In this document: in pieces, positions 21,801-31,280 of the stretch
Layout: each line of letters opens with the position of its first letter
Numbering within the stretch: the stretch's first letter is position 1
The notes under the pieces: generated by a model
Databases searched by the model: none
What the model saw: only the letters and a program-made list of their open reading frames with translations
Told to the model about the DNA's origin: nothing
From: Macrosoma leucophasiata
Taxonomy: Eukaryota; Arthropoda; Insecta; Lepidoptera; Hedylidae
Direction of reading: 5' to 3'
Length of the DNA stretch: 64,000 nucleotides
NCBI GenBank assembly: GCA_036365455.1
Contig: JAWQUS010000010.1
Location: forward strand, 19,888,501 to 19,952,500
Position numbers and translations under genes: made by a program

Positions 21801-22285
21801 TAGGTATTCTTGCTTCATATGTAGGTATATCGTCGATTGTAAATGGTTGAAAAATATCTGATCTGGTCTTACACATAGGACAAAAATACATCATAAACGC
21901 ACGATATCCTTTCTCGCAAACAGGAGAAAAACAGCCCACGCAATGTCAAACATCAACAGCAGAAGTACTTTGCTCTTTATTTGCAAGAGTAAAAAGGTTT
22001 AAATTATGGAAAATAGAGCTGTCCATGCATCACAAACTCTAGTCCCTGGACGTCTTCGTGACCGTAAGGCATTCAACCCTACTTTATTGTAAAAGCTATT
22101 TTATGGTTCATACACCTTTTGAACGCATTCTGTTTTTTTCCCACATGTATTCAGCGAGAAATGCCTGGGGAAATTAGATCTTTGAACGCAATTTTCCTTA
22201 CACTGTAATATGATGATGGATAGCCACTTTGAAATAGCCGACATGAACAAGCAAATTATGATGATTCTATTGAAAATAGAATATT
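18898..22285. other. Long stretch without recognised features
   Basis: AT-rich DNA. Short open frames (for example at 19272 and 19785 minus) have no recognisable content or support. I see no gene or clear transposon. Confidence 0.45.
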
Positions 22286-22287
22286 TT

Positions 22288-22500
22288 TTACCGGCGGTAG
22301 AGTTCCTGTGTTGGAGCTCGAGATCGTAGGCACCAATGCATTACCTTGCTATTAATCTACCTATCTGCCGAAAAATGGTTCCGTACTATCGTGTTCAGGT
22401 TAGATGGTAATGTTTCGCATCGTAATAACTACCACAGACACAAAGCAACTTAGACCTCAGGGGTGGCAACGCATATTGTTATGCCTGTTTTTGTCTGGAT
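22288..22500 (-). repeat. R1 repeat, old copy
   Basis: Reversed R1 with GGTAGAGTTCCTGTG, TACTATCGTGTTCAGGTTAG and GACCTCAGGGGTGGCAACGC. Diverged. Confidence 0.6.
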
Positions 22501-22609
22501 GTGATGTTAACCACAACTAGATTACATATTCTCTGCTTCAACTATGAACAGCATAATTGCTTTTACTCCTTGCTCCCTACTAATACTATTATTGGGTAGT
22601 ATTGAGGGT

Positions 22610-22772
22610 CCCTACTAATATAAAAAATGCGAATGTAAGTTTGTTTGTTACCCTTTCACGCGAAAACTACTAACCAACCATCATGAAACTTTGTACACTT
22701 ATTCTTGGAGATATTAAAATTAACATAGGATACTTTTTTAATGCAAGCGCAACCGCGGGTACAAGCTAGGCA
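22610..22772 (+). repeat. Lepidopteran repeat fragment (CCTTTCACGCGAAAAC type)
   Basis: Has AATGCGAATGTAAGTTTGTT, CACGCGAAAACTACTAACCA, CATCATGAAACTTTGTACAC and AGGATACTTTTTTAATGC, the layout of a common lepidopteran non-autonomous repeat. Confidence 0.45.
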
Positions 22773-23788
22773 TTACATAAGGTAATATTAAATGAATTTA
22801 ATTCATATAGACAGCCTATTCTGCGATGGGTGTTTTTAGATAATTAAAAAATGATGTATAAAAAAATAAATACGTTTGAAATGTAGAGTTATTAAATAAC
22901 GAAAGAATATACAAAGAAATGACAGAAATGTGATCAGTTTAGCTTTACCTGCTTATAGCATTGAATGCTTATTTTTTTACATGATTACGAAGAAAATTTT
23001 AAAAAACATATTTATGCAAGTGCTTAGTAAGTTTTTAAATGCTCATGTAAAGATTGTACTAAAAATCCTCTGCATTGCACTAAGTATCTATTTACGTATA
23101 TCACTGTTTATATCACAATTTTTGAACAAGTTATAAATGTTACGGGTTCGGATATTCGTTAAACGAAACAAATTTAACATCCTTGTCTCATAAATATTAA
23201 GTCGCATCTATCGAAGAATCATTATGTTCTATCATCCATGTCATTTAACAGCTGGTTTATTAGGAACCGCCAAGGTGGCGCCTTTGTCACCTTTATCCGG
23301 ACCCTAATTTGACTCACTGACCTATTGAAGACAATGGGTCACGAAATTAGGCACCGCGCTCACTGAGGCTGTGTTCACTTTCAATACTATATTGTATTTG
23401 TAAACAGTAAATAACATGTTGCGTTTGTTTAAGAGATGGCAAATGTCGATGTGAATTTTAACACGTTGTTTATGATACTCGAACAATATCTTTACAATTC
23501 TGTTAGTGAATAGTAAATGACAATTGCAATGAAAATTCAGTATTCGCAATCGCAACACGTCTTAATATTTATTATCTTAGACTTCACAATGAAACATCAT
23601 TTCACAATAAACATATCATTTAATAATAAAACACGTTAAAGTTTTTGCTGGAAGAAGTCATTCCGTGGCTATTTATGTCCTAAGGTTCTGCGGCTATCAA
23701 CTTGTGACTTTTGTAATTTTTTTCGATGCGTTTTTCTTTTAAAGTCTTTGTTATTTTTCTTATGTCTACTTTTCTTAGTCTTTGTATT
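22773..23788. other. No gene seen
   Basis: AT-rich spacer. Open frames here are low-complexity. Confidence 0.5.
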
Positions 23789-24338
23789 ATAAGGTTAGGA
23801 TCTCACTGCAGAATCATTTCGTTCATCTAGATATGCTGGAAACCTTATTTTTACGCATATTTATAATCTAGAGAATATAATAATATATCCACTAGGTTGC
23901 CTATCAAAATTTGGCCGCAAGTGTTTTTTTCTAAGTATTTTATCTTTAACTTTATTTGTCTCCTGTATATCATAATAATGAGAAAAAAAATAGCTTTAAT
24001 TTGATATATAAAATAATACATGTACGTTATGGACGTAAACAGTTATCGGGGTGGAACGAAAATATGTAGGCGCAGTCAAGTGCGCAACGAAAGCCGTGAT
24101 TTTTCAGAGTCTTTATACATATTGCCATGAGATGGACTATATTTAATTGAAAAAAAAACAAGTATTTAAAATTTCTTTCCCAAAAAAAAAATACAAAAAA
24201 ATATCTGCGGCCATTTTTTTATAGGCAACCTAGTGGATATACTTATAACATATTCTCTAGATTATAAATATGCGTAAAAAATAGTTTGGAGCATATCTGG
24301 ATGAACGAAATGATTCTGCAGTGGGATCCCAACCTATA
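23789..24338. mobile_element. 544-bp foldback MITE with long arms
   Basis: The element 23792-24335 starts AGGTTAGGATCTCACTGCAG and ends CTGCAGTGGGATCCCAACCT. The arms pair over more than 100 bases, to CCACTAGGTTGCCTAT and its complement. ATA lies on both flanks (23789-23791, 24336-24338). The centre, with GGTGGAACGAAAATATGTAG, carries no ORF. Confidence 0.75.
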
Positions 24339-24970
24339 TGTAGGTAGCTCTATCTATCAACTGCTTTACCAACGTAAAATGTTTGTAGGTTCAAAATAAA
24401 TAGAAATTTCATCATCACATCTTTGTCTTTAAGTGACAAAAGATGTGTACGCGATAAACCCAGTAAAACCTCCATTGGTCGGCTACATAGTTTACGACCA
24501 CTATCGGGTGCCTTTATATCTTCTGGTCACATTTAATGACCTGCAGTGGGATCATAATGTGTTTAACATCGTCCGGCATTGTATGTTGAAACTGTCATAA
24601 TAAAAAAGGCGATGTGAATTTTGCGGTGTTATACTTACATTCGTACGTGATATTTAATGTTTGGTCGTGGAAAATGTTTCAAAACAACATTTCACGTGTT
24701 AAATTTCTCGTTGTTTCCCTTGAAAATGAATGATTACACCTTAGTATATTTTAAATGAGATTTATAGAAATTCGTAGGTGTGGCAATTGTTGGTCCTAGA
24801 GTTCCAGAGACGGTAGGTCCTCCTTTATTATGAAGTAATATCAATACATTTACATAACAATCACATACTTAACTTCCCCTTTAAAATTACCGTGAATCAG
24901 AATTATAAAAATGAATAACGTTCCATAAAATGAATTTAGAGAACAATAAAACGTTTTCAATTAAAAAGAC
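24339..24970. other. No gene seen
   Basis: AT-rich DNA. One short word (GACCTGCAGTGGGATCATAA, about 24539) echoes the end of the neighbouring foldback element. Confidence 0.45.
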
Positions 24971-24974
24971 GAAC

Positions 24975-25174
24975 TTACACGACACGGTATTCAGGGCCCG
25001 GCAGAAAGGGTGGGCGTGGCCTCGCGCCGGGTTGCCGCTTATTACACTATCCGGTCGCAGTACAAATACACGGGACGCTTCGGTCGCCCTAATTAGGGCC
25101 CTAACTCCCTAAATGTTATTACACTACCCTGCTATCGCCCTTGCTATGGTACCCTGAATACCGTGCCGTGTAAT
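24975..25174. mobile_element. MITE family G, copy 1
   Basis: TTACACGACACGGTATTCAG at the left pairs with CTGAATACCGTGCCGTGTAA at the right. The core has GGTCGCCCTAATTAGGGC and CTAAATGTTATTACACTACC. Other copies at 36298, 39776 and 59755. Confidence 0.7.
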
Positions 25175-25407
25175 AAGTACTATAACGGATCCCGAAACAT
25201 TATCCGCAAAGATGGAATAAGGATAAAAATTAAAATTATGGTTCGATAATGAAGAGTGAAAACAAGATTTATCGATTAGCTGGAAATATTGATGAAAGTA
25301 TAAATCGCGAGACACAGACTGCCCAAATGAGGTCAACGATGTTATGTTTCTTTTTATTTGGTGTTAAGTTATTCAAATATTTTGACAGTAAAATTCCTTT
25401 CTTTTCT

Positions 25408-25560
25408 GCCTCAGTAACCTAGTGGTAGCAGGTCACTAACTACTACACTGGGGTCCTGGGTTCGATTCTCGGGTTGGGGACTATCAGATATACCGGCGTA
25501 AGATCCTTCATCTTTGGTTCTATCGGAATTTTACCATTTTCATCAAAAAAAATCGTTTAA
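25408..25560 (+). mobile_element. tRNA-derived SINE, copy 3 (3'-truncated)
   Basis: Head TAACCTAGTGGTAGCAGG with B box GGTTCGATTCTC, then the SINE body up to about TCGGAATTTTACCATTTTC. Confidence 0.65.
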
Positions 25561-25607
25561 TACCATTTTCTACAAATGCCTACATGATTATGAATATTCA
25601 TATTACA

Positions 25608-26300
25608 ACTAGCTGACCCGGCCACGCGTTGCTGTGGCTAAAGTTTTTGTTATATTACATTAAGTAAACAATCTAAGAGGAACAATAAGAGAACATCAGT
25701 CACGGAGTCCACTATGCTTTTTCACACAGATGGTATTTGTAAAAAAAATTGGTGATCTCCTTATTTGACTTTCTACTACTATAACCCTTTAGTACAATGA
25801 AATTATTTACGAACAAAGACGAAAATGTTGATGTCGGTATACAAATTCACTGGATTGAGATTTGAAGGGGAAGTACGTTGAACACAATTAATTAAAATGT
25901 TCTTACACTTGATATTAAGCAGAAATCAATAGGTACAAAATAAAAATTTATAGCGTCAACAACACGTGGTAAATAAGCTGTTTAAATGTAGCCTATGACA
26001 TGTTTGTAGATTTACCATAGCAGCGCCATCTATTGATTACTTACTCAACCCAGTCGAAAGGTATCGACATCTGTTAGAATCATTTGGAGTTAACAGATAA
26101 TTGTGACTGTCAAATAATAACAGACAAATAATTAGCAATAAATTAAAATTGCGACTATAATTTGAGATTTAAACTATCCTATCTCTCAAGTTGGATCGAA
26201 CTGCACATGGTGTGCGAATTTTATTATAATCGGTTAAGTGGTTTAGGAGTCCATTGAGGACAAACATTGTGACACGAGATTTATATATATTAAGATAAGT
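25608..26300 (+). repeat. R2-type element, long form
   Basis: Starts AACTAGCTGACCCGGCCACG. About 600 bases later it has TTATAATCGGTTAAGTGGTT, AGGAGTCCATTGAGGACAAA and the end ACACGAGATTTATATATATT. No ORF. This layout fits a common lepidopteran non-autonomous element whose mode of transposition I cannot assign. Confidence 0.45.
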
Positions 26301-26427
26301 TAAACTAAGAATAAGTTAAGCTAAGACTAAACTAAACTATTAACACTAATGAGAATGAATAGATAAAGAACATTTTAGGAAAATATTCATCCTTGTATCA
26401 AATATTGTTTATAAGTATGTAATTAAT

Positions 26428-26530
26428 GGTGCAGGCCATATCGATGGTAAGTAAATACGGCAGCCTATAGATAACGAAAAAACCAGAGGTAAAAATGCAG
26501 ATGTGTTGCCACTACTGACGCCTGAGTGGT
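26428..26530 (+). repeat. R1 fragment
   Basis: Diverged 5' half of R1 (GCAGCCTATAGATAACG, AAAATGCAGATGTGTTGCCA). Confidence 0.55.
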
Positions 26531-26582
26531 TTTAACTCCGTCAACTACGTATATAAAGTATAAATATTTGTTCCTAGGTATA

Positions 26583-26888
26583 GTTTTTTTTTTTTTTTTG
26601 TTTTTTTGTAATAAAAGTGGCAAACAAGCGTGCAGTTCACATTGATGTTAAGTGATGACTGCAGCCTATAAACACCCACACAATGACCAGACGTCAAAAT
26701 GCAGATGCGCTGCCACTCCTGAGGCATTAGGTGTTATGCCTCTGTGCCGGAAATTACAGAGCCGTACATTACCACCTGACCGGAACACGATAGTGCTGAA
26801 CACTACCATTTAGCGGCAAGTATATTAGGTAATGCGGTGGTGCCTACGCCCTCGAGCTCCGTCACTGGAGCTCTGCCACCAGTAAAAG
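26583..26888 (+). repeat. R1 repeat, best complete copy
   Basis: Runs from a T tract through GTGGCAAACAAGCGTGCAGT, TAAGTGATGACTGCAGCC, GTTATGCCTCTGTGCCGG, CGGAACACGATAGTGCTG and GAGCTCCGTCACTGGAGCTC to CACCAGTAAAAG. No terminal inverted repeat and no ORF. The last 30 bases form a small hairpin (GAGCTCCGTCACTGGAGCTC). Confidence 0.75.
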
Positions 26889-26889
26889 T

Positions 26890-28020
26890 ATAGTGAAAGT
26901 ATGTTGTAATCACGTCCCTATACGTACGAGTAAGTGTGTAATTACATAAACTTTCATCGTATTAATTTTACCAGAAAATGCGAAAGGTCAAGGGTCGATC
27001 AAAATATCACGAGACAACAAAGTGAGCTGCATTCATTCTAGGACGTCGTGGAAGTGTCATATTTTTACTACAGTCACGTTATGGAATAGGAAATGACCCT
27101 TACCACAGTAAATGTAACAATAAATATCTTGATATTGGTACTTAATTAAATGTTATTGATATAATTACCCTTTTCCTTTTCTTATTTTTTTCACTAAGCC
27201 GGAGGTATAAGTTTCATTAATTGAAGGCCGAACGAATAAAATTTCATACTTTAACTTTATAAAATTCCATCGAAATCCATCCAGCCGCTAGCCGCCTTAA
27301 CGTGATTGAGCAACAAACAGACATCCATACTTTTACATTTATTATAGTAGTGAGATTTACTAACTATCCAATAGATAATGGTATTTGCTGGTTAATTGCA
27401 GGCATATTCTCTGACTCTACCATCAGTAATCTGAATTATAGAATCATTTATTTATAGGTATCCTATAGGTAAATGGTGTAACAAAACAAATACATAATCG
27501 ACATAGAATTAAAGAGCATTTGCTTACAAACACGTCACTAACGCGTACAGCGCGTTGTTATTGCTAAAACTGACGTTAACTGTTTACACAACTCGTCATT
27601 GTCTGTGAGAAATCGAGAGCGACATGACATGTGTTTACATTCGATAAAACACTCGAGTAAATTAACTTTTGCCTTTTTTTCTTGGTTCCGTCACTTGATC
27701 AATATTTATTTGGACGACCAGACAACGACGGCCAAAGGTCACTGAAGTAAAAATAAATTGTTCAATAATATTTACCTTTATATTAAAAAAAAAAACACGA
27801 ATACTTATAAACTAGCATTTAAATCAGTAAGAAGGTACATTGTTTGTGCAGTAGGTAGGTATGTACAGTGTACCTTTTTTAATTCTTTCAGTAAAAATCT
27901 TACCATGTTCCTTTATAGGTAGCTCATTATTATTCTAGGTATAGTTTAACAATATTTAATCAAATGTAAACAGTAACAAATTAGGTGAGCATAATAATAT
28001 AGTAGCCAGAACAAAGGTTC
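26890..28020. other. No gene seen
   Basis: AT-rich DNA. A weak R2-like end (TCCATCCAGCCGCTAGCC to ATTATAGTAGTGAG) lies near 27265-27355. Confidence 0.4.
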
Positions 28021-28025
28021 CTCAC

Positions 28026-28063
28026 CGGTTTTGGGTACGTCCTTGGCGTTGGTGACGATGTAC
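28026..28063 (-). CDS. Candidate upstream exon of the Rho-like gene (weak)
   Basis: A GC-rich 38-base patch on the minus strand lies between a possible acceptor (tccttaccgattag) and a donor (gtgagg). In one frame it reads YIVTNAKDVPKT and ends in phase 1, which is the phase the switch II exon at 15671 needs. It does not show the PTxFDN switch I motif of Rho proteins, so the link rests on phase and base composition only. It may be noncoding. Confidence 0.2.
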
Positions 28064-28121
28064 CTAATCGGTAAGGACACCGCATTGTAATATAAATTAT
28101 ATGTAAATGTTTACTTACTTT

Positions 28122-28163
28122 TAACGATAAAGTAAAGGTCGTCGAGCTTTGATAAAATGCCTA
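28122..28163 (-). CDS. Candidate micro-exon next to the previous one (weak)
   Basis: Forty-two bases on the minus strand lie between acceptor taaattttag and a consensus donor gtaagt. One frame reads ILSKLDDLYFIVK and also ends in phase 1. It is not a recognisable part of a Rho protein. It could be an alternative upstream exon, part of another gene, or chance. Confidence 0.18.
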
Positions 28164-28494
28164 AAATTTATTTAAAGCATTTAACAATAGATTTATAATA
28201 AGAAGAGCTGCGATAGTATAGGTACCTTTCTGTTATTAATTGTAAGGTTACCACTAGGGTACGGAGTACGGAGGCAGTTAAATACTGAATGACTACTAGT
28301 AATTTCACGCCTGTAATAACTTCTATGTATGTATGTATTTTCATTATTTTGGTTAAGGTAGGTCAGTCTTAGTCTTCCTGGGCCTCTGCAACCCACATTC
28401 GTAAATAACTACTTGTATTAAAAATACATAATAATACCGTTTGCAAATTGTTGTTATTATGTGTACAATAAAGAGTATTTATTATTGTTATTGT

Positions 28495-28655
28495 CTCTCG
28501 TCAGCACAGTGTCCAATTTGAACCCCGGAAATTTGTCAGGCTTGCGCTGGGACATGGGGGATCCAACACGTAGAGGCCCTTTCAAGAATTTTGATCTACT
28601 TTGTAATGGGTTTATATTCGGCGGGACCTCTCTCTGACTGCATCAATATTATTAT
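28495..28655 (+). repeat. Repeat family R3, copy 1
   Basis: Shares TTGAACCCCGGA, TTGTCAGGCTTGCGC, CCAACACGTAGAGGCCCTTT and GCGGGACCTCTCTCTGACTG with 61890-62045. Probably a LINE or other retroelement fragment. Confidence 0.6.
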
Positions 28656-28734
28656 TATTACCTATATTATTTGCGGCAATATATTTACCTATTTTATCAC
28701 CCATTTATGAATGAAAGAGGTTGTTGCCAGCATC

Positions 28735-29052
28735 TCAGATATATTTTTTTTATAATTTTTGCATAAACAAATTTGAAGTTATTTAAGAAAAACGACGAAA
28801 ATTGACCATTTCTCCCCCCCCCCCCATCACCAAAACAACTGAACTTAAAATTTTGAAAAAAATGTGTAAAATAGTTCTTTGCCTATAGATTACTGGAAAA
28901 CCTATAAGAAGTTGGAGTATTCAAATTAAATCGAAAATTCTTAATCCGTAACCGCTATGTCCCTGCATTTTAAATCTGTAATATTTTCGAAAATATTTAT
29001 TTAAATTACGGAACCCTCACCACGCGAGTCGAACTCGCACTTGTCCGGTTTT
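28735..29052. repeat. Repeat fragment ending in the GGAACCCTCACCACGCGAG motif
   Basis: Ends ACGGAACCCTCACCACGCGA then GTCGAACTCGCACTTGTCCGG, a terminal motif common in lepidopteran repeats. It includes a run of ten C (about 28816-28825). Confidence 0.4.
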
Positions 29053-29183
29053 ATATTTAGATCTAAGAGCGGAATAATTGTCGCTTTATAGGTACCTAGT
29101 AATTCATTTAGGTATGTGCCGCCTAAGGTGACTACCATTTATGGAGTGTAAAGCTTTACATCGGAAAACAATTAGGTACTAGC

Positions 29184-29565
29184 ATACACTATAGAAGCGC
29201 GCATGGCCCAGCGGCTGGTGTAGATCGTAAGCGATCTGCTCGGTTAAGCACTACGGGCGCGGTCGGGTAGTGTGATGGGTGACCGCTAGTGGCAAATTAA
29301 ATGCGCGTTTCCGTGCTTCGGAGGGCACGTTAAGCCGTCGGTCCCGGTTGCTATCGATAGATAGCAGTCGTTAAACCTTGTCGGAGGCCTTATGAGCGGT
29401 TTGAAAACATCCGACAGCGGGTTGGCCACTAACCCACCCACCTCCACCAATCCGCATTGGAGCAGCGTGGTGGAGTAAGCTCCAGGCCTCCCCCCAAAAA
29501 GGGGAGAGACTCGTGCCCAGCAGTGGGACGTATAATGGGTTGCCATTATTATTATTATACACTAT
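29184..29565 (+). mobile_element. 5S rRNA-derived SINE with target-site duplication
   Basis: The head resembles insect 5S rRNA, most clearly in GTTAAGCACTACGGGCGCGG and GTGTGATGGGTGACCGC, which cover the internal Pol III control region. The body has GGAGGGCACGTTAAGCCGTC and CATTGGAGCAGCGTGGTGGA, and the 3' end is CCCAGCAGTGGGACGTATAA followed by an (ATT)n tail. ATACACTAT flanks both sides (29184-29192, 29557-29565). A truncated copy is at 48225-48343. Confidence 0.8.
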
Positions 29566-29660
29566 CCGCCCACTACAGGTAGATAGGTATTATGTTGTAT
29601 TTCAAATGGCCCTTTTGAAATAACACTACTGAGTTTAATAAAAAAATAGAAAACGTGCAA

Positions 29661-30075
29661 ATAGATAGATATATGTTATTTTAAAGAAAAATGGAAAGAA
29701 AAATTCGACTTCAGGCGAGACTCGAACTCGCGGCCTACTGGGAATCTAGTTAAGAATTATTAAGGGTAAAAGCGACTTCTTTACGATATTCAATAAACTG
29801 AAAAGTCTATTATATCGGTTGCCTAACTGGCATGGTTGGCAATAGATGGCGCTACTGCTACCATAAAGCAAGGCAATAAATGTGAAGGAAAGATTTGACA
29901 GATCGGGCAGGACTTCGGTAGCTCAATTGGAAGAGTGGCTGGACTAGATTCCCAGTAGGCCGCGAGTTCGAGTCTCGTCTGAAGTCGAATTTTTCTTTCC
30001 ATTTTTCTTTAAAATAAAATATATTTCACAAGCATGTGTTAATGCGAAATAATATAAAAACAATAGATAGATATA
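29661..30075. mobile_element. Foldback element with inverted tRNA-like modules, copy 1
   Basis: The element 29674-30062 lies between direct repeats ATAGATAGATATA (29661-29673, 30063-30075). The left arm holds the 3' half of a tRNA-like sequence reversed (GACTTCAGGCGAGACTCG..., about 29707-29750) and the right arm an entire tRNA-like unit (29911-29986). Outside these, AAAGAAAAATGGAAAG pairs with CTTTCCATTTTTCTTT. The long duplication suggests retroposition, the inverted arms a MITE-like shape. Confidence 0.75.
29911..29986 (+). repeat. tRNA-like unit, 76 nt, within a mobile element
   Basis: The ends GACTTCG and TGAAGTC pair nearly perfectly. A box-like TAGCTCAATTGGAAGAG and B-box-like GAGTTCGAGTCTCG are present, with an anticodon-like arm CTGGACTAGATTCCCAG. 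An identical layout at 57928-58003 in another element argues for a repeat, not a working tRNA gene. Confidence 0.7.
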
Positions 30076-30454
30076 CCTACTTATGGAAATTATTATAATA
30101 GGTATTTGCTGTGTCACAAAGTTTTCCGTTTTGTCTCTTCAGCATAGGTATCATTTTGTCGTCTATTTGTAGTAATTTTTACATCATATCCTATTGCCGT
30201 TCTAGGTATTTATATGATGTCATTAATGTTAGTACCTATGTTTTTGTCGAGAATATAAGTTTACACTTCACAATAATGACATGTTCTTTGTGGATTACTT
30301 AGATCTACTCTAAAATAGGGAACTAAAAAATGTAGACACACCATTCTTAAACTAGGCGCTTAGATCTTTCGCGACAGAGATTAATGAGCATGAGCATTAT
30401 TATTAAGTTACTATATAGGTACCTACCTATTTACCTGGAACACGAAGGCGCTAA

Positions 30455-30985
30455 ACACAACAACAACATTACTCTTTATTGTACACCAAGTAAAATACCT
30501 ACATAGCAGTAAGATAAAAGAAGTACAAATGGCGGTCTTTTCTATAAGAGCAATTTCTTCCAGACAACCTAAACAAGTAAGGAAAACAAAAAGAAAGAAA
30601 GAAACAGTAGGGTGTACAAGAACCAAGAAAAAGTACTACTGCATTACATACAAACTAATTTAAGAGACTATCCAGAGCACGGTGCAACGACAGCGATGTG
30701 TTGACGGGAAAACGAAAACGAAAGTTAACAAATCTATGAAGGGAAGGAGAAAATGAATAAGAGATTAAACACATATTTAGAAGGAAAGATAATGTTTTTT
30801 TACCATTTTTAAAAAATGTTGGATAGTCTGTGGCTCTCTAATTGACACAGGCAAAGAATTCCACAAGGATTTGGTAGTAGATAGATTCGGTAATGCAGTG
30901 ATATCAATGCATTCCAGGAGTTCCGCCGCTGGGGTTCTAAAACCATGAATGTGGGTAGTAGGTATTACGAAAACAATCTACCTGC
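30455..30985 (-). mobile_element. LINE 3' end, reversed
   Basis: Starts CTCTTTATTGTACACCAAG (a reversed ATAAAGAG signal). It then has TGGCGGTCTTTTCTATAAGA and CAATTTCTTCCAGACAACC, a known style of lepidopteran LINE 3' UTR, and continues to GGAGTTCCGCCGCTGGGGTT. The coding part is decayed. Confidence 0.5.
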
Positions 30986-30989
30986 AATC

Positions 30990-31160
30990 ATAACAAACAC
31001 TCACACTTTCAACTTAGACAATACTGACATTCGATTGGTCGCAACAAGGTCATTCAACGCTGAGCGCTAAGGAAACGTCCAATAGCTTGACGGGCCGTGG
31101 TAGACCATAGGTATTTAAGCCCCGCCCACGGGACACCACATTACGAACAATTTTTTCGGC
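30990..31160 (+). promoter_or_regulatory. Promoter-like segment with CCAAT boxes, TATA-like and GC boxes
   Basis: CATTCGATTGGTCGC (reverse CCAAT), ACGTCCAATAGC (CCAAT), GGTATTTAAGCCCCGCCCAC (TATA-like next to a GC box) lie in order within 100 bases. A possible start near CACATTACGAAC falls about 30 bases after the TATA-like box. The downstream plus strand has a 24-codon ORF at 31206. Function is inference. Confidence 0.35.
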
Positions 31161-31205
31161 TTAGATAACTTTTTTACATTATTATTCGTGCATGGTATCC
31201 GTGGT

Positions 31206-31280
31206 ATGGCACGTTTAGGAAGGAAAACTACTTATGTAAACTCAGAAAAAAGTCCAAAAGGCGAAACTGAACGAAAATGA
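31206..31280 (+). CDS. 24-codon ORF downstream of promoter-like segment
   Basis: ATG at 31206 to TGA at 31280, very basic and polar (starts MARLGRKTTYVNSEK, ends ETERK). It could be a peptide, the start of a broken gene, or chance. Nothing is recognised with confidence. Confidence 0.15.
   Translation: MARLGRKTTYVNSEKSPKGETERK

Noticed and set aside
29196..29300. A 5S rRNA gene
   Set aside because: Only the internal control region resembles 5S rRNA, and the 3' part is replaced by a SINE body.
29911..29986. A functional tRNA gene
   Set aside because: The same unit occurs in another mobile element at 57928-58003 and as an inverted half copy next to it, and the anticodon arm has mismatches, so it is treated as part of a repeat.
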